46,200 nt of DNA from Candidatus Eisenbacteria bacterium (GCA_018831195.1 JAHJDP010000088.1:1-46200); one strand, 5' to 3'; shown: positions 32,702 through 42,457, counted from the first letter of the stretch. Program-made: numbers and translations. Notes: generated from the sequence alone by a model not told the origin.

Positions 32702-35581
32702 CTACTCCGCGGGAAGGAAAAGATAGAGGCCCAAAACATCCGCCGGAAGCTCCGGGCGCACCTGATACGTCACTTTCTCCTTCGCCCTGTGCGCGCGGAC
32801 GCGGCGGTGGGCCTCGAGGAGTTGATCGCCCCGGCTGTCCGCCTGCTTATCCAGCGCGGGGCGGATTTTGTTAAAGTCCTTGATCGCCTTGTCCAGCAAG
32901 GCGACCTGCTCTGCCTTCCCGATATTGGCGGACGGCTTGGCCGCCATCAGCCGCGCCACGGCGTCATCCGCCAGCCAGCGCGGTCCGCTTTTCGTCTGGA
33001 TAAAGGCCAGCGGATGCGCTTCCTCGGCCAGCAGTTCCTTGACGCCTCCGTTCCGGCGGATCAGATGGTAGCGGAAGCGAACCAGAAGGATTGTCGTCGG
33101 ATCCTCGACGTCGCGGGTGCGGATGACGCCGCAGCGGCGCGCCTTCCCCCCGCCTTGCGATTCCAGCGCCGAACTGACGACATAATCGGCCATCCCCTCG
33201 ACAATGGGATGGGTGCGGCTGAGATAGATTTCGCCGGGCTGTTTGGGCAGTTTGAAACGGGCTTCGAATGTGGAGAGGCCCTCGCACGCCTCCCGCATGG
33301 GGACCGGCGCCTCCTCGAGATGGAAACGCAGGTGGCTGTTCATCGGCTCGACGTGGCCGCCGTACATCATGATCGCGTCGCGGAGGAAGCGCTCGACATC
33401 GATGCCCGACCCGACGGCCGCGCGCGCCGCCTCCAGCTCGCGGGCGACGTCGTCGACCTTGATCCCCTCCTGGGCGAACATCGTGCGGGATCGCTTCTCG
33501 CGGGCGGTGACATCGTCCCACTCCTTATGCAGCTGGTTTTTGTTATCGCGCAGGAATTCGAAACTCATCTGATCGATCTTCGAGTGGTCCCGCATCAGCA
33601 GGCCCTCGAAGATCGCCTCCACGACGGCGTTGGTGTCGACCGGAACGGGCACGGAGATGCCGAGGGAGCTGCGGATCGTTTGATGCTTGCGCAGCAGCAC
33701 ATCGAGGACCATCCCGTCGATGCCGTTGTCGATGCCGTAATAGGTGAGGGCGCGCACCGTCGGGCTGGCCTGGCCGTATCGATCGACCCGCCCCTCCCGC
33801 TGCTCATGGCGCGTCGGATTCCAGCTCAGGTCGTAGTGCATGACGGCGTTGAAATGCTCCTGCAGGTTGATCCCCTCGCTGAGGCAGTCGGTGCAGACGA
33901 GGACGCGGGGCGCCCCTTGCGCCAATTGTTGAACACGGATCTCCCGTTCGGCGTGCGGGATGTCGCCCGTGACGGCGGCGACATTTACATTGTTGCCGAG
34001 AAGGGCGCGCATCTGCTCCGCCACATATTCGGCGGTGGGGATAAAGCGGCAGAAGATGATCGGGTTGTAACCCTCGCGGATGAGCGTCCGGACGCACTTG
34101 ACAGCGCCCTGAAGTTTTAGGTCCTGCTCGCCTTGAAGGGCATGCGCCTCCTCCGCCATCTCCCGGAGGCGCCGGCGCAGCGATGATCCGGCCTGTTTTG
34201 AGTTTGCGGCGCCATAGGGGCGTTTTGCTGCATCCGCGACGGCGGGGAGGTCCGCCTCTTCGGCATCCGTCTCATCTGATCCCGGATCGCTGCCGGGGAT
34301 GACATCGAGGGCGTCCACGGCATCCGAATCTTCGAGATCCAGGATCTGGCGGCGGCCGATCTCATCCGCCTCTTCCGGCGTCTGCGTGTCAGCCGAGGAG
34401 CTGCGCGCCTGCAGCGTGGCCGCGGCCGAGGCGGGGCTGCTGGCCAGCGAACGCAGGAGGGCCAGAGCCGACCACCACCGCACCCGCTGGCGGTGGCGAC
34501 CCCCGGTTTCATCGCTCACCGTCTCACGGGCATAGTCGATCACGCGGTTGAACAATTTGCGGTAAGCGGGACTCAATTTGTAATGATCTTCCGCATCCTG
34601 CCGCTGGGGAAAGACGGTTTCATCCGACATGTAGGTGCGAATATCGGCCCGGCGGCGTTGTACAAAATGGCCCGCCACCCGGCGGCGGAGGGAAGCCTGC
34701 GCGGGGCCGGCCAGATCCTCGGGAAGCCCGGAGAACTCGGGATCGAGAAACCCCAAGAGCGAGCGGAAGGCCGCTTCTTTGCCGCTGTGGGGCGTGGCGG
34801 TGACCAAAATGAGATGGCGCTGCGGATCGGCGGCGAGGGATTTGACCACGGAGTAGCGCTGATGCCGCGACCGGCTTCGGATTTCATCGTAGGAACAGGA
34901 ATGCGCCTCATCAACGATGACGAGATCGGGGCAGGTTCGTATGAAATCATCGCGGCGGCGGTCGGATTTGATATAGTCGATCGACACAATGACGCGGGGG
35001 TAGCGCTCGAAGAGCGATTCCCCAAGGCGGCATTGCCGCTCGAGCCGTCGTACCGTTCCCGCCATCACCAGCTCGGTGCTGAGATGGAATTTTTCCGCCA
35101 GCTCCCTTTGCCACTGCTCGGCGAGATGCGGCGGGCAGAGAACGGCCAGGCGCGAGCCCTCGCCGCGGTCGATGAGTTCGCGCGCGATAAGAGAGGCCTC
35201 CACCGTTTTGCCGATGCCGACATCATCGCCGATGAGGAGGCGCACCGGATCCTGCTTCAGGGCCATGAGCAGGGGCACCAGCTGATAGGGCCGCGGCTCC
35301 ACAGCGATTCGGCCGAAGCAGCGAAAGGGACCGGCGCTCCAGCGGATGCCGAGCCGCAGCGCGTCGCGCAGCAGCCTGCCCGAGCGGTAATCGCCGGCGT
35401 CATGGGGATCCGGCAGATCGAAGCTCGCCGGCTCGACCGGCTCGAGCGAGGTGAGGATTCCGGCGATTTCGTCGTCGACGCCGCCGAGGGGGCGCAGCAG
35501 CAGCAGCTCCTCATTCGACCCCGGCAGCACAACCCACTCGCGCCCCCTGGCTTTGACCAGGGCGCCTATCGTGAATTCCAT
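32702..35581 (-). CDS. drmD: SNF2-like helicase, DrmD-like
   Basis: This encodes 959 residues. An N-terminal small domain (MEFTIGALVKARGREWVVLP) leads into a SNF2/RapA-type ATPase: LLIGDDVGIGKTVEASLIAR (Walker A, near 120), VIVDEAHSCSYDEIRSRSRH (DEAH, near 220), LVTATPHSGKEAAFRSLLGF, then the second RecA lobe VLVCTDCLSEGINLQEHFNA and HYDLSWNPTRHEQREGRVDR. An acidic low-complexity insert (about 395-475) separates the lobes. The C-terminal third has no motif I can name. This is the layout of the DISARM helicase DrmD, which sits beside the adenine methylase in class 1 systems, as here. It starts three bases after the giant helicase gene. GC is about 65-68%, producing several long antisense open frames that are not genes. 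Confidence 0.8.
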   Translation of the reverse strand: MEFTIGALVKARGREWVVLPGSNEELLLLRPLGGVDDEIAGILTSLEPVEPASFDLPDPHDAGDYRSGRLLRDALRLGIRWSAGPFRCFGRIAVEPRPYQLVPLLMALKQDPVRLLIGDDVGIGKTVEASLIARELIDRGEGSRLAVLCPPHLAEQWQRELAEKFHLSTELVMAGTVRRLERQCRLGESLFERYPRVIVSIDYIKSDRRRDDFIRTCPDLVIVDEAHSCSYDEIRSRSRHQRYSVVKSLAADPQRHLILVTATPHSGKEAAFRSLLGFLDPEFSGLPEDLAGPAQASLRRRVAGHFVQRRRADIRTYMSDETVFPQRQDAEDHYKLSPAYRKLFNRVIDYARETVSDETGGRHRQRVRWWSALALLRSLASSPASAAATLQARSSSADTQTPEEADEIGRRQILDLEDSDAVDALDVIPGSDPGSDETDAEEADLPAVADAAKRPYGAANSKQAGSSLRRRLREMAEEAHALQGEQDLKLQGAVKCVRTLIREGYNPIIFCRFIPTAEYVAEQMRALLGNNVNVAAVTGDIPHAEREIRVQQLAQGAPRVLVCTDCLSEGINLQEHFNAVMHYDLSWNPTRHEQREGRVDRYGQASPTVRALTYYGIDNGIDGMVLDVLLRKHQTIRSSLGISVPVPVDTNAVVEAIFEGLLMRDHSKIDQMSFEFLRDNKNQLHKEWDDVTAREKRSRTMFAQEGIKVDDVARELEAARAAVGSGIDVERFLRDAIMMYGGHVEPMNSHLRFHLEEAPVPMREACEGLSTFEARFKLPKQPGEIYLSRTHPIVEGMADYVVSSALESQGGGKARRCGVIRTRDVEDPTTILLVRFRYHLIRRNGGVKELLAEEAHPLAFIQTKSGPRWLADDAVARLMAAKPSANIGKAEQVALLDKAIKDFNKIRPALDKQADSRGDQLLEAHRRVRAHRAKEKVTYQVRPELPADVLGLYLFLPAE

Positions 35582-35584
35582 AGT

Positions 35585-38500
35585 CTAAACCGTCTCCGCA
35601 TTTTCATTCTGTTTGTCTTGCTGTTTTTTCGGCAGAAAGACCAGCACGGTCTTTCTCGTCCGCCGCCCGAGATATTTTCCGTCGGGTGCGTAGTCCGGCG
35701 GATAAAAAATGTCCAGCCCCCTGCCAAGAATAATCCGCCAGTCCTCCGTTTCGATATACCGGTCGTGCAACAAGGGATCGAATGTATAACTAAATTGAAC
35801 GCCCTCATCATTCCAGCGAATCTTCAGGCGCTCCAGGCGCTCCCGCGATTCGGCTTCTCCGTTGACGCCGTAGCGCTCATTCAAGGCGTACATTGTTTGG
35901 AGTTCTATCGCGCATCCGGCGGGAAGACCGGCGTCCTCGGCGAATTCGATGAGATTTTGGAATTGGTATTCGGCGCGAATGTAGGGATCGACAATGCGGA
36001 TCCATGCAACGCCCTTGAGATATGTCTGGAAAAGATCCCCATAGCCGACATCCCGCCGGCCGTCCTCTATCTCGACATACTCATGCGAAGGGAGCTCCGG
36101 CGCCTGCAAGCCTTCCAGCGTTACCGGAACGGCCCGCGCTATGAGGCTTCGGATGGACCGGACGGCCGTATCGGCGGCGGCGGATTGCGTGTTATAGACA
36201 ATCTCCTGCTTTTCAAGCCTAGCCGTCAAAGAGGGAAGCTGATCAAGGGTCGCGAGAGTAAGAACATCTTCGCCGCCGTGGCCGAGAACGATCCGCCACT
36301 GGTCTTGTCCGGCACGGGCGCCGGCTTCGGGAAGGTGATAGACGCGGACACCCGCTTCCAGGAGGTCCATGAGCGCTTTAATCTCGAGGAAGTTTTCCCC
36401 GGTGATATGTCTCAGGTCCGGAACGGTCTCGATGATCAATTCCACAGACGGCCCGCCGCGCCTGCCGGCGTAATCACACAGGAAACGGACCCAGGGTTCA
36501 CCCCGCGGCGTCTCCGAATTGTCGATCGATGCGCACATTCCCAGGATGGCGCCGCCGCCCGCCTGGGCGCGATGCTGGAGCCACGACGAGACCCGGCCGC
36601 CGCAATACCGGCGGCTTCCATCGCCGTATTTTCGCAACCGCGCCTGCATCTGAGGGCTGTTCAGATCCACGAGATGATCCAAATAGGGAATAATCATCTG
36701 CTTGTCGAGCAGTTTGTGCTCCATCTGATTTGTATAACTGCGCAGGCAGCGGTAGCAGGAATGCTCGCAGCGGCAGCCGTCCATGAGATCCCGCGCGACT
36801 TTCATGATCGCGGTCATATGTTCGGCGGCGGAACGGACATAGCCGGCGCCCCCCGGCACCCGGTCATAAAGCACAAGATCATAACATTTTTGATCGCCGT
36901 CCATCCGCCGGCTGAGGAAGCCCCCAATCTCACCGGGTTCGGCGCCGACGACCGACACCGCCGCCTCAATGCACGCCGCTTTGAGACTCGCATGAAACTT
37001 TTTTACCAAGAGCTCGGCCTCGGTGTCCGCCGGCTCCCCGGTCCCCGGTTCCCGCGCCGAACCGGATCCCGACAAGGAACCGTCGATACCCTCAAAGCGC
37101 AGGACCAGCACATCCGTTTCGAACTTATAGGCAAGATGATAGCGCCTGCCGCTTCCTCCACATATCTTCCGCCGGTCATTGATCCGCTTATGTTTGTCGA
37201 AGGATTCCTTGTTTGTCGGGCTGTGCCAATAACCGCATTCGATACATAGGTGGAAGCCCCGGCCGGCCTCTTCCAGCAGGCCGGAATTGACAATCATCAG
37301 TTCGCCGCGGCGCCGGTAGTCGTACGAAAATCCCATCTGCCGGGTGGTATCCCCATCGCCATGATCGAGCAGATAGGTATGGGTCAGATAGAAAGCCCGG
37401 TGCCGGTACTCTTCGTCGGCCCGGATGGCTTCCGCCCGTTCGGCTGTAAATGAATAGCACTCCAAAATCGGTTTGTCGTATTCCAATTCTCTGCCGCAAT
37501 GGGGGCAAACAGAATCGCTTTCCTCAAATGAGACAAAATCGCACATTGAACAGGCTTTATAGGTTTGATCCAGATTCGGTGTTGAAGATCTGAAAAAATC
37601 CAAACCGATCACTTGGTATTTGCGTCCGTCCATATAAACAGTGTTGCCCGGCGCATACTCTTGAAGAGCGATTTCCATGCCCCTGAGAATGGGTTGTTTG
37701 GCTTCATCTTTCGCAATGAGGCGCGCCGCGTCGGCCGGAAAGGCATAGGACGGCAGAAAACCCTGAGCCGAGAGGTAAGAGAGGCAATACTGGGAATCGC
37801 ACTGGGAGATGAGATCATGCAGGATCATCTCTTTCTGCGTGAGTTTTTTGGCCTCACTCGCTTTCCTGCCGAGCATTTTGAGCTTTTCATTGTTGATAAG
37901 GATGGCTTCATTCAATAAGCGCTGTCTTTCCACGAGCCAGGGTTGAAAGGCACTCCACAGTTGTTCCCTGAAAGAGCCCAGAATGCGCCCGACCTCTTCC
38001 GCGCCGAGCCAGGCCAAGCGTTCCGGCGCTCCCTCTTTATCTTTCCTGAAGGCCGTCATCACGGCACCGAGAATCTGCTCTTTCCGCCGATCGATTTCCT
38101 CATGCAAATGGTCCAGGCCGAGCTCCTTTTGCCCTTCAATCTGAAGCTCCGATAACCGGCCCGGCATCTCAAAATCGAGCTTTTCGAGTATCAGGGAACG
38201 GATCTGACGGCGGATGATCCTCTCGTTGTCAATGGTGAAGGAGGGCGGCTGGATCTCGCCGGATATCATCTCGACGGGACGGTCATAAAAATAGGTGTCA
38301 TGGGCGCGGGCCAGGACAAAGGCATTGATGAGGGCGATGCGGTCGCGCCGCCCCGCGCGGCCGCTCCGCTGCGCGTAGTTGGCCGGTCCCGGGGGGATAT
38401 TCCGCAGGAAGACGCCGGGGAGGTCACCGATATCAACGCCCATCTCCATGGTGGGCGTGCACACGAGCACATCGGTTTCACCGGATTTGAATCTCCGTTC

Positions 38501-41500
38501 AACCTGGGCGCGCCGGGTGCTCGAGAGATTCGCGGAATGTTCCTCCGCGATCATGCGGTAAGGCTCTCTGTACTTATAGGTCTGGATGTAATAATTCTCT
38601 TCCGGCTGCGGCTCGTAGGGCTGCAAGCTTCCCGCACACCGCCAGCGGGGGCAGACATTCCTAATGTTATGGGTGGTCACCGAACGGCAGCGGTCGCATT
38701 GGTAGGTCTTATCCGGGATCGTCAGCATGAGGCGCCGGTGATTGACCATCTGAACTTCTTGAGAGGCCTTGTCGTTGCCGATGCGCACCGGCACGATAAA
38801 TTCGCGCCGGACCAGAAATTCGATGATCGCGGCCAGGATCTCCCGGGCTTGGGGCGGTTCAAAAATCCTCCCTATCAGATCCAGGAGAAAGGTCGTCCCT
38901 GTGGTGGCGGGATAATAGCCATAAACACGGTATGGCTTTCTGTCGGTGCTCCGCCGCTCAGGGAGAAATCCCACGGGCAGGGTGGACCGCCCGAAGGGAT
39001 GGCGGTGGTCCTGCATCGGCTTGGCCAGCATGGGATGCGACAGGGCCCGTTTCCAGCGCATGCCGTCCAGCACGGCCGCCAGCAATTGATAAAGGTCCGC
39101 CGGGTTGAGGCCGGCCGCCTTTTGAAGCTCCAGCGCTTCCTGCGCCAGGGTCTCAAGATCCTGCTCTTTATCAAAATATCTGACACCAAGAAGACCCAGC
39201 CCTTCCAGGCTCATTCTTCTGGAACCGGTTCCGGCAATTTCTGCGAGCAGGTTTTGCTGAATGTCCTCGTATTCCGCCGAAATCTCATCGGGATTTTCAG
39301 GCCGGCGCACCTCTATCGCTTTTCGGCCGCTTTCATCCAGAATTTCCTTGGGACTGTAAATCTGGTGCTCCATCCGGTTTTCGAACAGCATCCTCTGGAG
39401 GCGTTCGATCCCCACCGGCTTGAGGCTCGATTTTCGCTCGCGTTCGAGAACCTGATAGATCAGTTGGCGGCCGATAAACTGGGAATGCTTGTGGTTCAGA
39501 TACGCTGATTGAAAGGCCGTGTCCTGTCTGTTGTCGCAAAAGATCAACATTCTTCGCTGATCCGGCGTCAGATTCTGAAAGACCCCTTCAACGAGAATAT
39601 TGATACTCACCATTGTCGCCGACCGGAGTGGGGTCACAATCTCCCGGCCTCCGGGAGACAATCCCTCACAAGCGGGGCACTTGTAAATTTCACCCAAATA
39701 CGTCTTGGGTTGCTCGAGCCGGTGTTTCCGCTCCAAATCGGCGCCGGCTGAAGAATTCCGGCAGGAGGCGGCATCGCCGAAATGCAGCCGTCCACAGGTT
39801 ATACAATACTTCGCGGCCGCTTCCTGCGTGTGGACCTCGGCGGAATCCGCATCGGTATCTTCGTCTCCGGTCTCCCGCATATCATTGAGGTTGTATGTTA
39901 AATGTACCGGCGTTCGCGCTCCTCGGGCTTCATCGGTCAATTGAATATCCGAAGGCAGGAACTCGTGCTTCTTGTGCTTGGTCGTTTTTTTGAGAACAAA
40001 TCCCTGGAGGCCCTCATCCGACCGCAGATCACTGGAATAGGCTCTGAAATAATCCTGGCCGCAATTGCGGCAAACCTCGAGAGGAAGCGCACGGGATCCG
40101 CATTGCCGGCATTCATCGACAACCTCGGAATCAAGGAACCCACATTCCGGATTTGTGCAGCGGTAAAGACCCTGAAGGCCTCTCCAAAAGATATGCACCT
40201 TGGGCCGTATCATCGGACTGCCGGAACGCTGGGCCTTGGCGCCCAGCAAAAGATAGGCTTCGACTTCCCGGCTCGGAAAATCATCGGCCGCCGGCGTATA
40301 AAGTTGCCGGCCGAATTGTTGGCTGAGATGTTCGGTCACGCTCTCGAGGGAGTTGGGTTCGCTCAGTTTTTCCTCGATGGCGCGAAAGACCACATTGCGG
40401 GACAATAGAGCCCCAAGGAATTCCGCCGTCCTGTCGAAATTCGGATTCAGCTGAACATGGGCCAGCGCGATCTTCTTCGCCCACTCGATGCGGTCATCCG
40501 GCGCAATATATTTCCGGCAAAAAGCTTCGACGGTTTCGAAATCCGACAGTGCATGCAGCCCATGCAGATCGTCGAGCGAAATTTCAGACGATCCCGGCAT
40601 GTAGGGTTCGGTTTGCGGGGGAAGATCTTCATATTGTTCAACGGTGACATGCTCAGGCAAAAACGTCTCGCCGAACAGTTCCTTCGCAAAGTCAGCGACC
40701 GGCTGCGTCGTCTCTCCCTTCACCGTTGCGCTCGTGCCGATGCAGATCAATTCCCCGTCAAGGCGTCCGACATGCTCCTTGAGCCTCCGCATAAGGCAAG
40801 CGACCTCGATGCCCCGCGCGCCGCTGTACGTATGGATTTCATCCAGAACTACAAATTTGAGATTCTCATCAAAAAGAATCCGATCCATTTTTCGCAGAAG
40901 CAGGTACTCCAGCATCGAATAATTCGTCATCAGAATATTGGGAAGAGAATGGGGATTCCGAATCTCACGCCGGTACCATAGGGCTTCTTTGCACAAGCCA
41001 TCCGGCCGCAATTCCTTCTGGCTGTTCAGGGCGCTCGCTTCATCTTCCGGAGTGTCTCCGGTATATCGCGCGAAGGTCACCCCTGTTCCGGACAAATAAT
41101 GCGTGAACCGTTCATGTTGATCATTTGCGAGCGCATTCATCGGGTACAGGATGAGCGCCTTGATCCCGGGTCCTGGATGCTGGAGGCAGTAATTCAATAT
41201 TGGAATAAAGAAAGCCTCCGTTTTTCCTGAGCCGGTTCCGCTCGAGATAATCGTATTGTGACTCTTTAGGATTTGCTCTATCGCCTTCTGTTGATGGCGA
41301 AACAATTTCCAGGACCCAAAGGCCACCCGGCTGGATGCGCCCTGGGCTTCATCAGCCCGCAAAAGAGCAGGATGCAATCCGAGCGCCTCCCTCTGCTCAG
41401 CCAGGTTTTTCGATTCAACCAGATAGGGCCTTTGCAGAGAAAGATAGGGTCCCCGCCATAACAATTCCTCCTGGTCGAGCAACGAATGAATTTGCTTTCT

Positions 41501-41590
41501 AAGTTCTGCGTCAGCCACCGGAAAGGTCGTTTTGATATAGGACTTATACTCGGATTTCATCCGCTCAACGACGGTTATCGGCTGGGTCAT
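35585..41590 (-). CDS. giant DEAD/DEAH helicase with DUF1998 and MIT_C-like C-terminus (DrmAB- or DruE-like)
   Basis: This encodes 2001 residues. The first RecA lobe has SGTGSGKTEAFFIPILNY (near 118) and VVLDEIHTYSGARGIEVACL (near 248). A cysteine cluster follows at about 475-515 (CTNPECGF, CRQCG, CRNCG) and another near 595. Helicase-C motifs span about 690-1090 (LIFCDNRQDTAFQSAYL, VLVCTPTMEMGVDIGDLPGV, YAQRSGRAGRRDR). DUF1998 occupies about 1390-1640, with CSMCDF..CPHCGRE, VLYDRVPGGAGYVRSAAEH and CRCEHSCYRCLRSYTNQMEH. The last ~150 residues (IRIVDPYIRAEYQFQNLIEF, LLHDRYIETEDWRIILGRGL) resemble the phospholipase-D-like MIT_C domain. DISARM normally splits helicase (DrmA) and DUF1998 (DrmB); here they are one chain, as in DruE. 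It starts one base after the PLD stop codon. Confidence 0.85.
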   Translation of the reverse strand: MTQPITVVERMKSEYKSYIKTTFPVADAELRKQIHSLLDQEELLWRGPYLSLQRPYLVESKNLAEQREALGLHPALLRADEAQGASSRVAFGSWKLFRHQQKAIEQILKSHNTIISSGTGSGKTEAFFIPILNYCLQHPGPGIKALILYPMNALANDQHERFTHYLSGTGVTFARYTGDTPEDEASALNSQKELRPDGLCKEALWYRREIRNPHSLPNILMTNYSMLEYLLLRKMDRILFDENLKFVVLDEIHTYSGARGIEVACLMRRLKEHVGRLDGELICIGTSATVKGETTQPVADFAKELFGETFLPEHVTVEQYEDLPPQTEPYMPGSSEISLDDLHGLHALSDFETVEAFCRKYIAPDDRIEWAKKIALAHVQLNPNFDRTAEFLGALLSRNVVFRAIEEKLSEPNSLESVTEHLSQQFGRQLYTPAADDFPSREVEAYLLLGAKAQRSGSPMIRPKVHIFWRGLQGLYRCTNPECGFLDSEVVDECRQCGSRALPLEVCRNCGQDYFRAYSSDLRSDEGLQGFVLKKTTKHKKHEFLPSDIQLTDEARGARTPVHLTYNLNDMRETGDEDTDADSAEVHTQEAAAKYCITCGRLHFGDAASCRNSSAGADLERKHRLEQPKTYLGEIYKCPACEGLSPGGREIVTPLRSATMVSINILVEGVFQNLTPDQRRMLIFCDNRQDTAFQSAYLNHKHSQFIGRQLIYQVLERERKSSLKPVGIERLQRMLFENRMEHQIYSPKEILDESGRKAIEVRRPENPDEISAEYEDIQQNLLAEIAGTGSRRMSLEGLGLLGVRYFDKEQDLETLAQEALELQKAAGLNPADLYQLLAAVLDGMRWKRALSHPMLAKPMQDHRHPFGRSTLPVGFLPERRSTDRKPYRVYGYYPATTGTTFLLDLIGRIFEPPQAREILAAIIEFLVRREFIVPVRIGNDKASQEVQMVNHRRLMLTIPDKTYQCDRCRSVTTHNIRNVCPRWRCAGSLQPYEPQPEENYYIQTYKYREPYRMIAEEHSANLSSTRRAQVERRFKSGETDVLVCTPTMEMGVDIGDLPGVFLRNIPPGPANYAQRSGRAGRRDRIALINAFVLARAHDTYFYDRPVEMISGEIQPPSFTIDNERIIRRQIRSLILEKLDFEMPGRLSELQIEGQKELGLDHLHEEIDRRKEQILGAVMTAFRKDKEGAPERLAWLGAEEVGRILGSFREQLWSAFQPWLVERQRLLNEAILINNEKLKMLGRKASEAKKLTQKEMILHDLISQCDSQYCLSYLSAQGFLPSYAFPADAARLIAKDEAKQPILRGMEIALQEYAPGNTVYMDGRKYQVIGLDFFRSSTPNLDQTYKACSMCDFVSFEESDSVCPHCGRELEYDKPILECYSFTAERAEAIRADEEYRHRAFYLTHTYLLDHGDGDTTRQMGFSYDYRRRGELMIVNSGLLEEAGRGFHLCIECGYWHSPTNKESFDKHKRINDRRKICGGSGRRYHLAYKFETDVLVLRFEGIDGSLSGSGSAREPGTGEPADTEAELLVKKFHASLKAACIEAAVSVVGAEPGEIGGFLSRRMDGDQKCYDLVLYDRVPGGAGYVRSAAEHMTAIMKVARDLMDGCRCEHSCYRCLRSYTNQMEHKLLDKQMIIPYLDHLVDLNSPQMQARLRKYGDGSRRYCGGRVSSWLQHRAQAGGGAILGMCASIDNSETPRGEPWVRFLCDYAGRRGGPSVELIIETVPDLRHITGENFLEIKALMDLLEAGVRVYHLPEAGARAGQDQWRIVLGHGGEDVLTLATLDQLPSLTARLEKQEIVYNTQSAAADTAVRSIRSLIARAVPVTLEGLQAPELPSHEYVEIEDGRRDVGYGDLFQTYLKGVAWIRIVDPYIRAEYQFQNLIEFAEDAGLPAGCAIELQTMYALNERYGVNGEAESRERLERLKIRWNDEGVQFSYTFDPLLHDRYIETEDWRIILGRGLDIFYPPDYAPDGKYLGRRTRKTVLVFLPKKQQDKQNENAETV

Positions 41591-41591
41591 C

Positions 41592-42275
41592 TCATCTTCC
41601 TCGGTCTTGGTTGCCGCTGTCCCGGTGTGCCTCTGTCCCGGTGTGCTGCTCTACCGCACTCGGCCCAAACAGCACACCGTTGCAATCGGGCGCCCTCCCA
41701 CAAATCCACATAGAGGAGTTATCAAAATATCTCATCATGCCGCCGCATACCGGACAATAGACGGGCGGTTCATCGGCCATGGGGGCATCCGTCTCATCCA
41801 TGACATGGGGATCGATCGGAAGCGGATAAATTCCACGCAACTTCAGATCGCGGATGATTTCCCCGGCGAGTTCCGGAGATTGAATCCGAAGCATTGATTC
41901 GTGACTCTCACTTTGCGAAAAGATATTCAGGCTTCCGTGCCAGAGAATGGTTCCATCAACCAGTGCGATTTTCTCGTGCATCTTTGGACGTTCACCATAG
42001 GAAATTCCCAAATTCTGAAAGACACCTTTTACTCTGACGTGTTCATCCCTCATATGACCCATTTGCTCAGCCGCCGGTTTGGTATAGATAGAAACCTCAA
42101 CCTTACGTCTGATGAGGTCGCTGAGAATCGTGTAGTAGCTTCCGGCTCTCTTCGTCGTAAGGAACGGGGAAAATATGATGACGAATTTCAGGGCGTCAAG
42201 AAGATCCTGGCGGAATCGGGTGTGGAATTCACACTCTCTGACATGCTCAATGACGGTTTTGTCGGCCTGACCCAT
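41592..42275 (-). CDS. phospholipase-D-like protein with C-terminal zinc ribbon (DrmC-like)
   Basis: This 227-residue protein has one HKD motif, MHEKIALVDGTILWHGSLNI (about residues 96-115), preceded by a helix-strand unit (FRQDLLDALKFVIIFSPFLT). A single motif implies a dimer. Residues ~168-195 (YCPVCGGMMRYFDN..MWICGRAPDC) form a four-cysteine ribbon like those at topoisomerase C-termini, probably for DNA. DrmC, the PLD protein of DISARM, has this size, but the zinc ribbon could also point to a general PLD nuclease. It is the first gene of the array. An in-frame TAG six bases upstream fixes the ATG as the earliest start, and GGAG lies ten bases before it. Confidence 0.8.
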   Translation of the reverse strand: MGQADKTVIEHVRECEFHTRFRQDLLDALKFVIIFSPFLTTKRAGSYYTILSDLIRRKVEVSIYTKPAAEQMGHMRDEHVRVKGVFQNLGISYGERPKMHEKIALVDGTILWHGSLNIFSQSESHESMLRIQSPELAGEIIRDLKLRGIYPLPIDPHVMDETDAPMADEPPVYCPVCGGMMRYFDNSSMWICGRAPDCNGVLFGPSAVEQHTGTEAHRDSGNQDRGR

Positions 42276-42457
42276 GCGCTATCCACTCCATCGAGTTTAC
42301 AGGTGCTCATGTCGATGGCTCACTATCGATGTGCTAGATGATAATGCTTTCTGAAGTCATGAAATACAAGACCGAACCTTCTATGAGGTCTGGAGTTACG
42401 CAAGGATATAAGGATATACTGAACGCCGCACGCCCAGTGACCTGAGAGGGAGTTCAA
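42276..42457. promoter_or_regulatory. divergent control region between the defence array and its regulator
   Basis: This 182-base gap must hold the promoter of the ten-gene array and that of the regulator. An 8-bp tandem repeat, AAGGATAT twice, lies at 42402-42417 and runs into TATACT, a possible -10 for the regulator. I found no clean -24/-12 site in either orientation. GG...GC with ten bases between occurs only where it overlaps the PLD ribosome site. Confidence 0.5.

Noticed and set aside
29167-39508. Several very long open frames on the plus strand (for example 34493-37249 and 32534-34120)
   Set aside because: They lie antisense to clearly conserved helicase and methylase genes with recognisable motifs. 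Long antisense frames are expected at ~65-68% GC, and their translations show no domain.
35585-41590. Calling the giant helicase a housekeeping MrfA/YprA DNA-repair helicase
   Set aside because: MrfA is ~750 residues. This protein is 2001 residues with extra cysteine clusters and a MIT_C-like end, and lies within a run of defence genes.
42276-42291. TGG-N11-GCGC match resembling a -24/-12 promoter upstream of the PLD gene
   Set aside because: It coincides with the GGAG ribosome site and ends at the ATG, so transcription would begin inside the coding sequence and no good later start exists.
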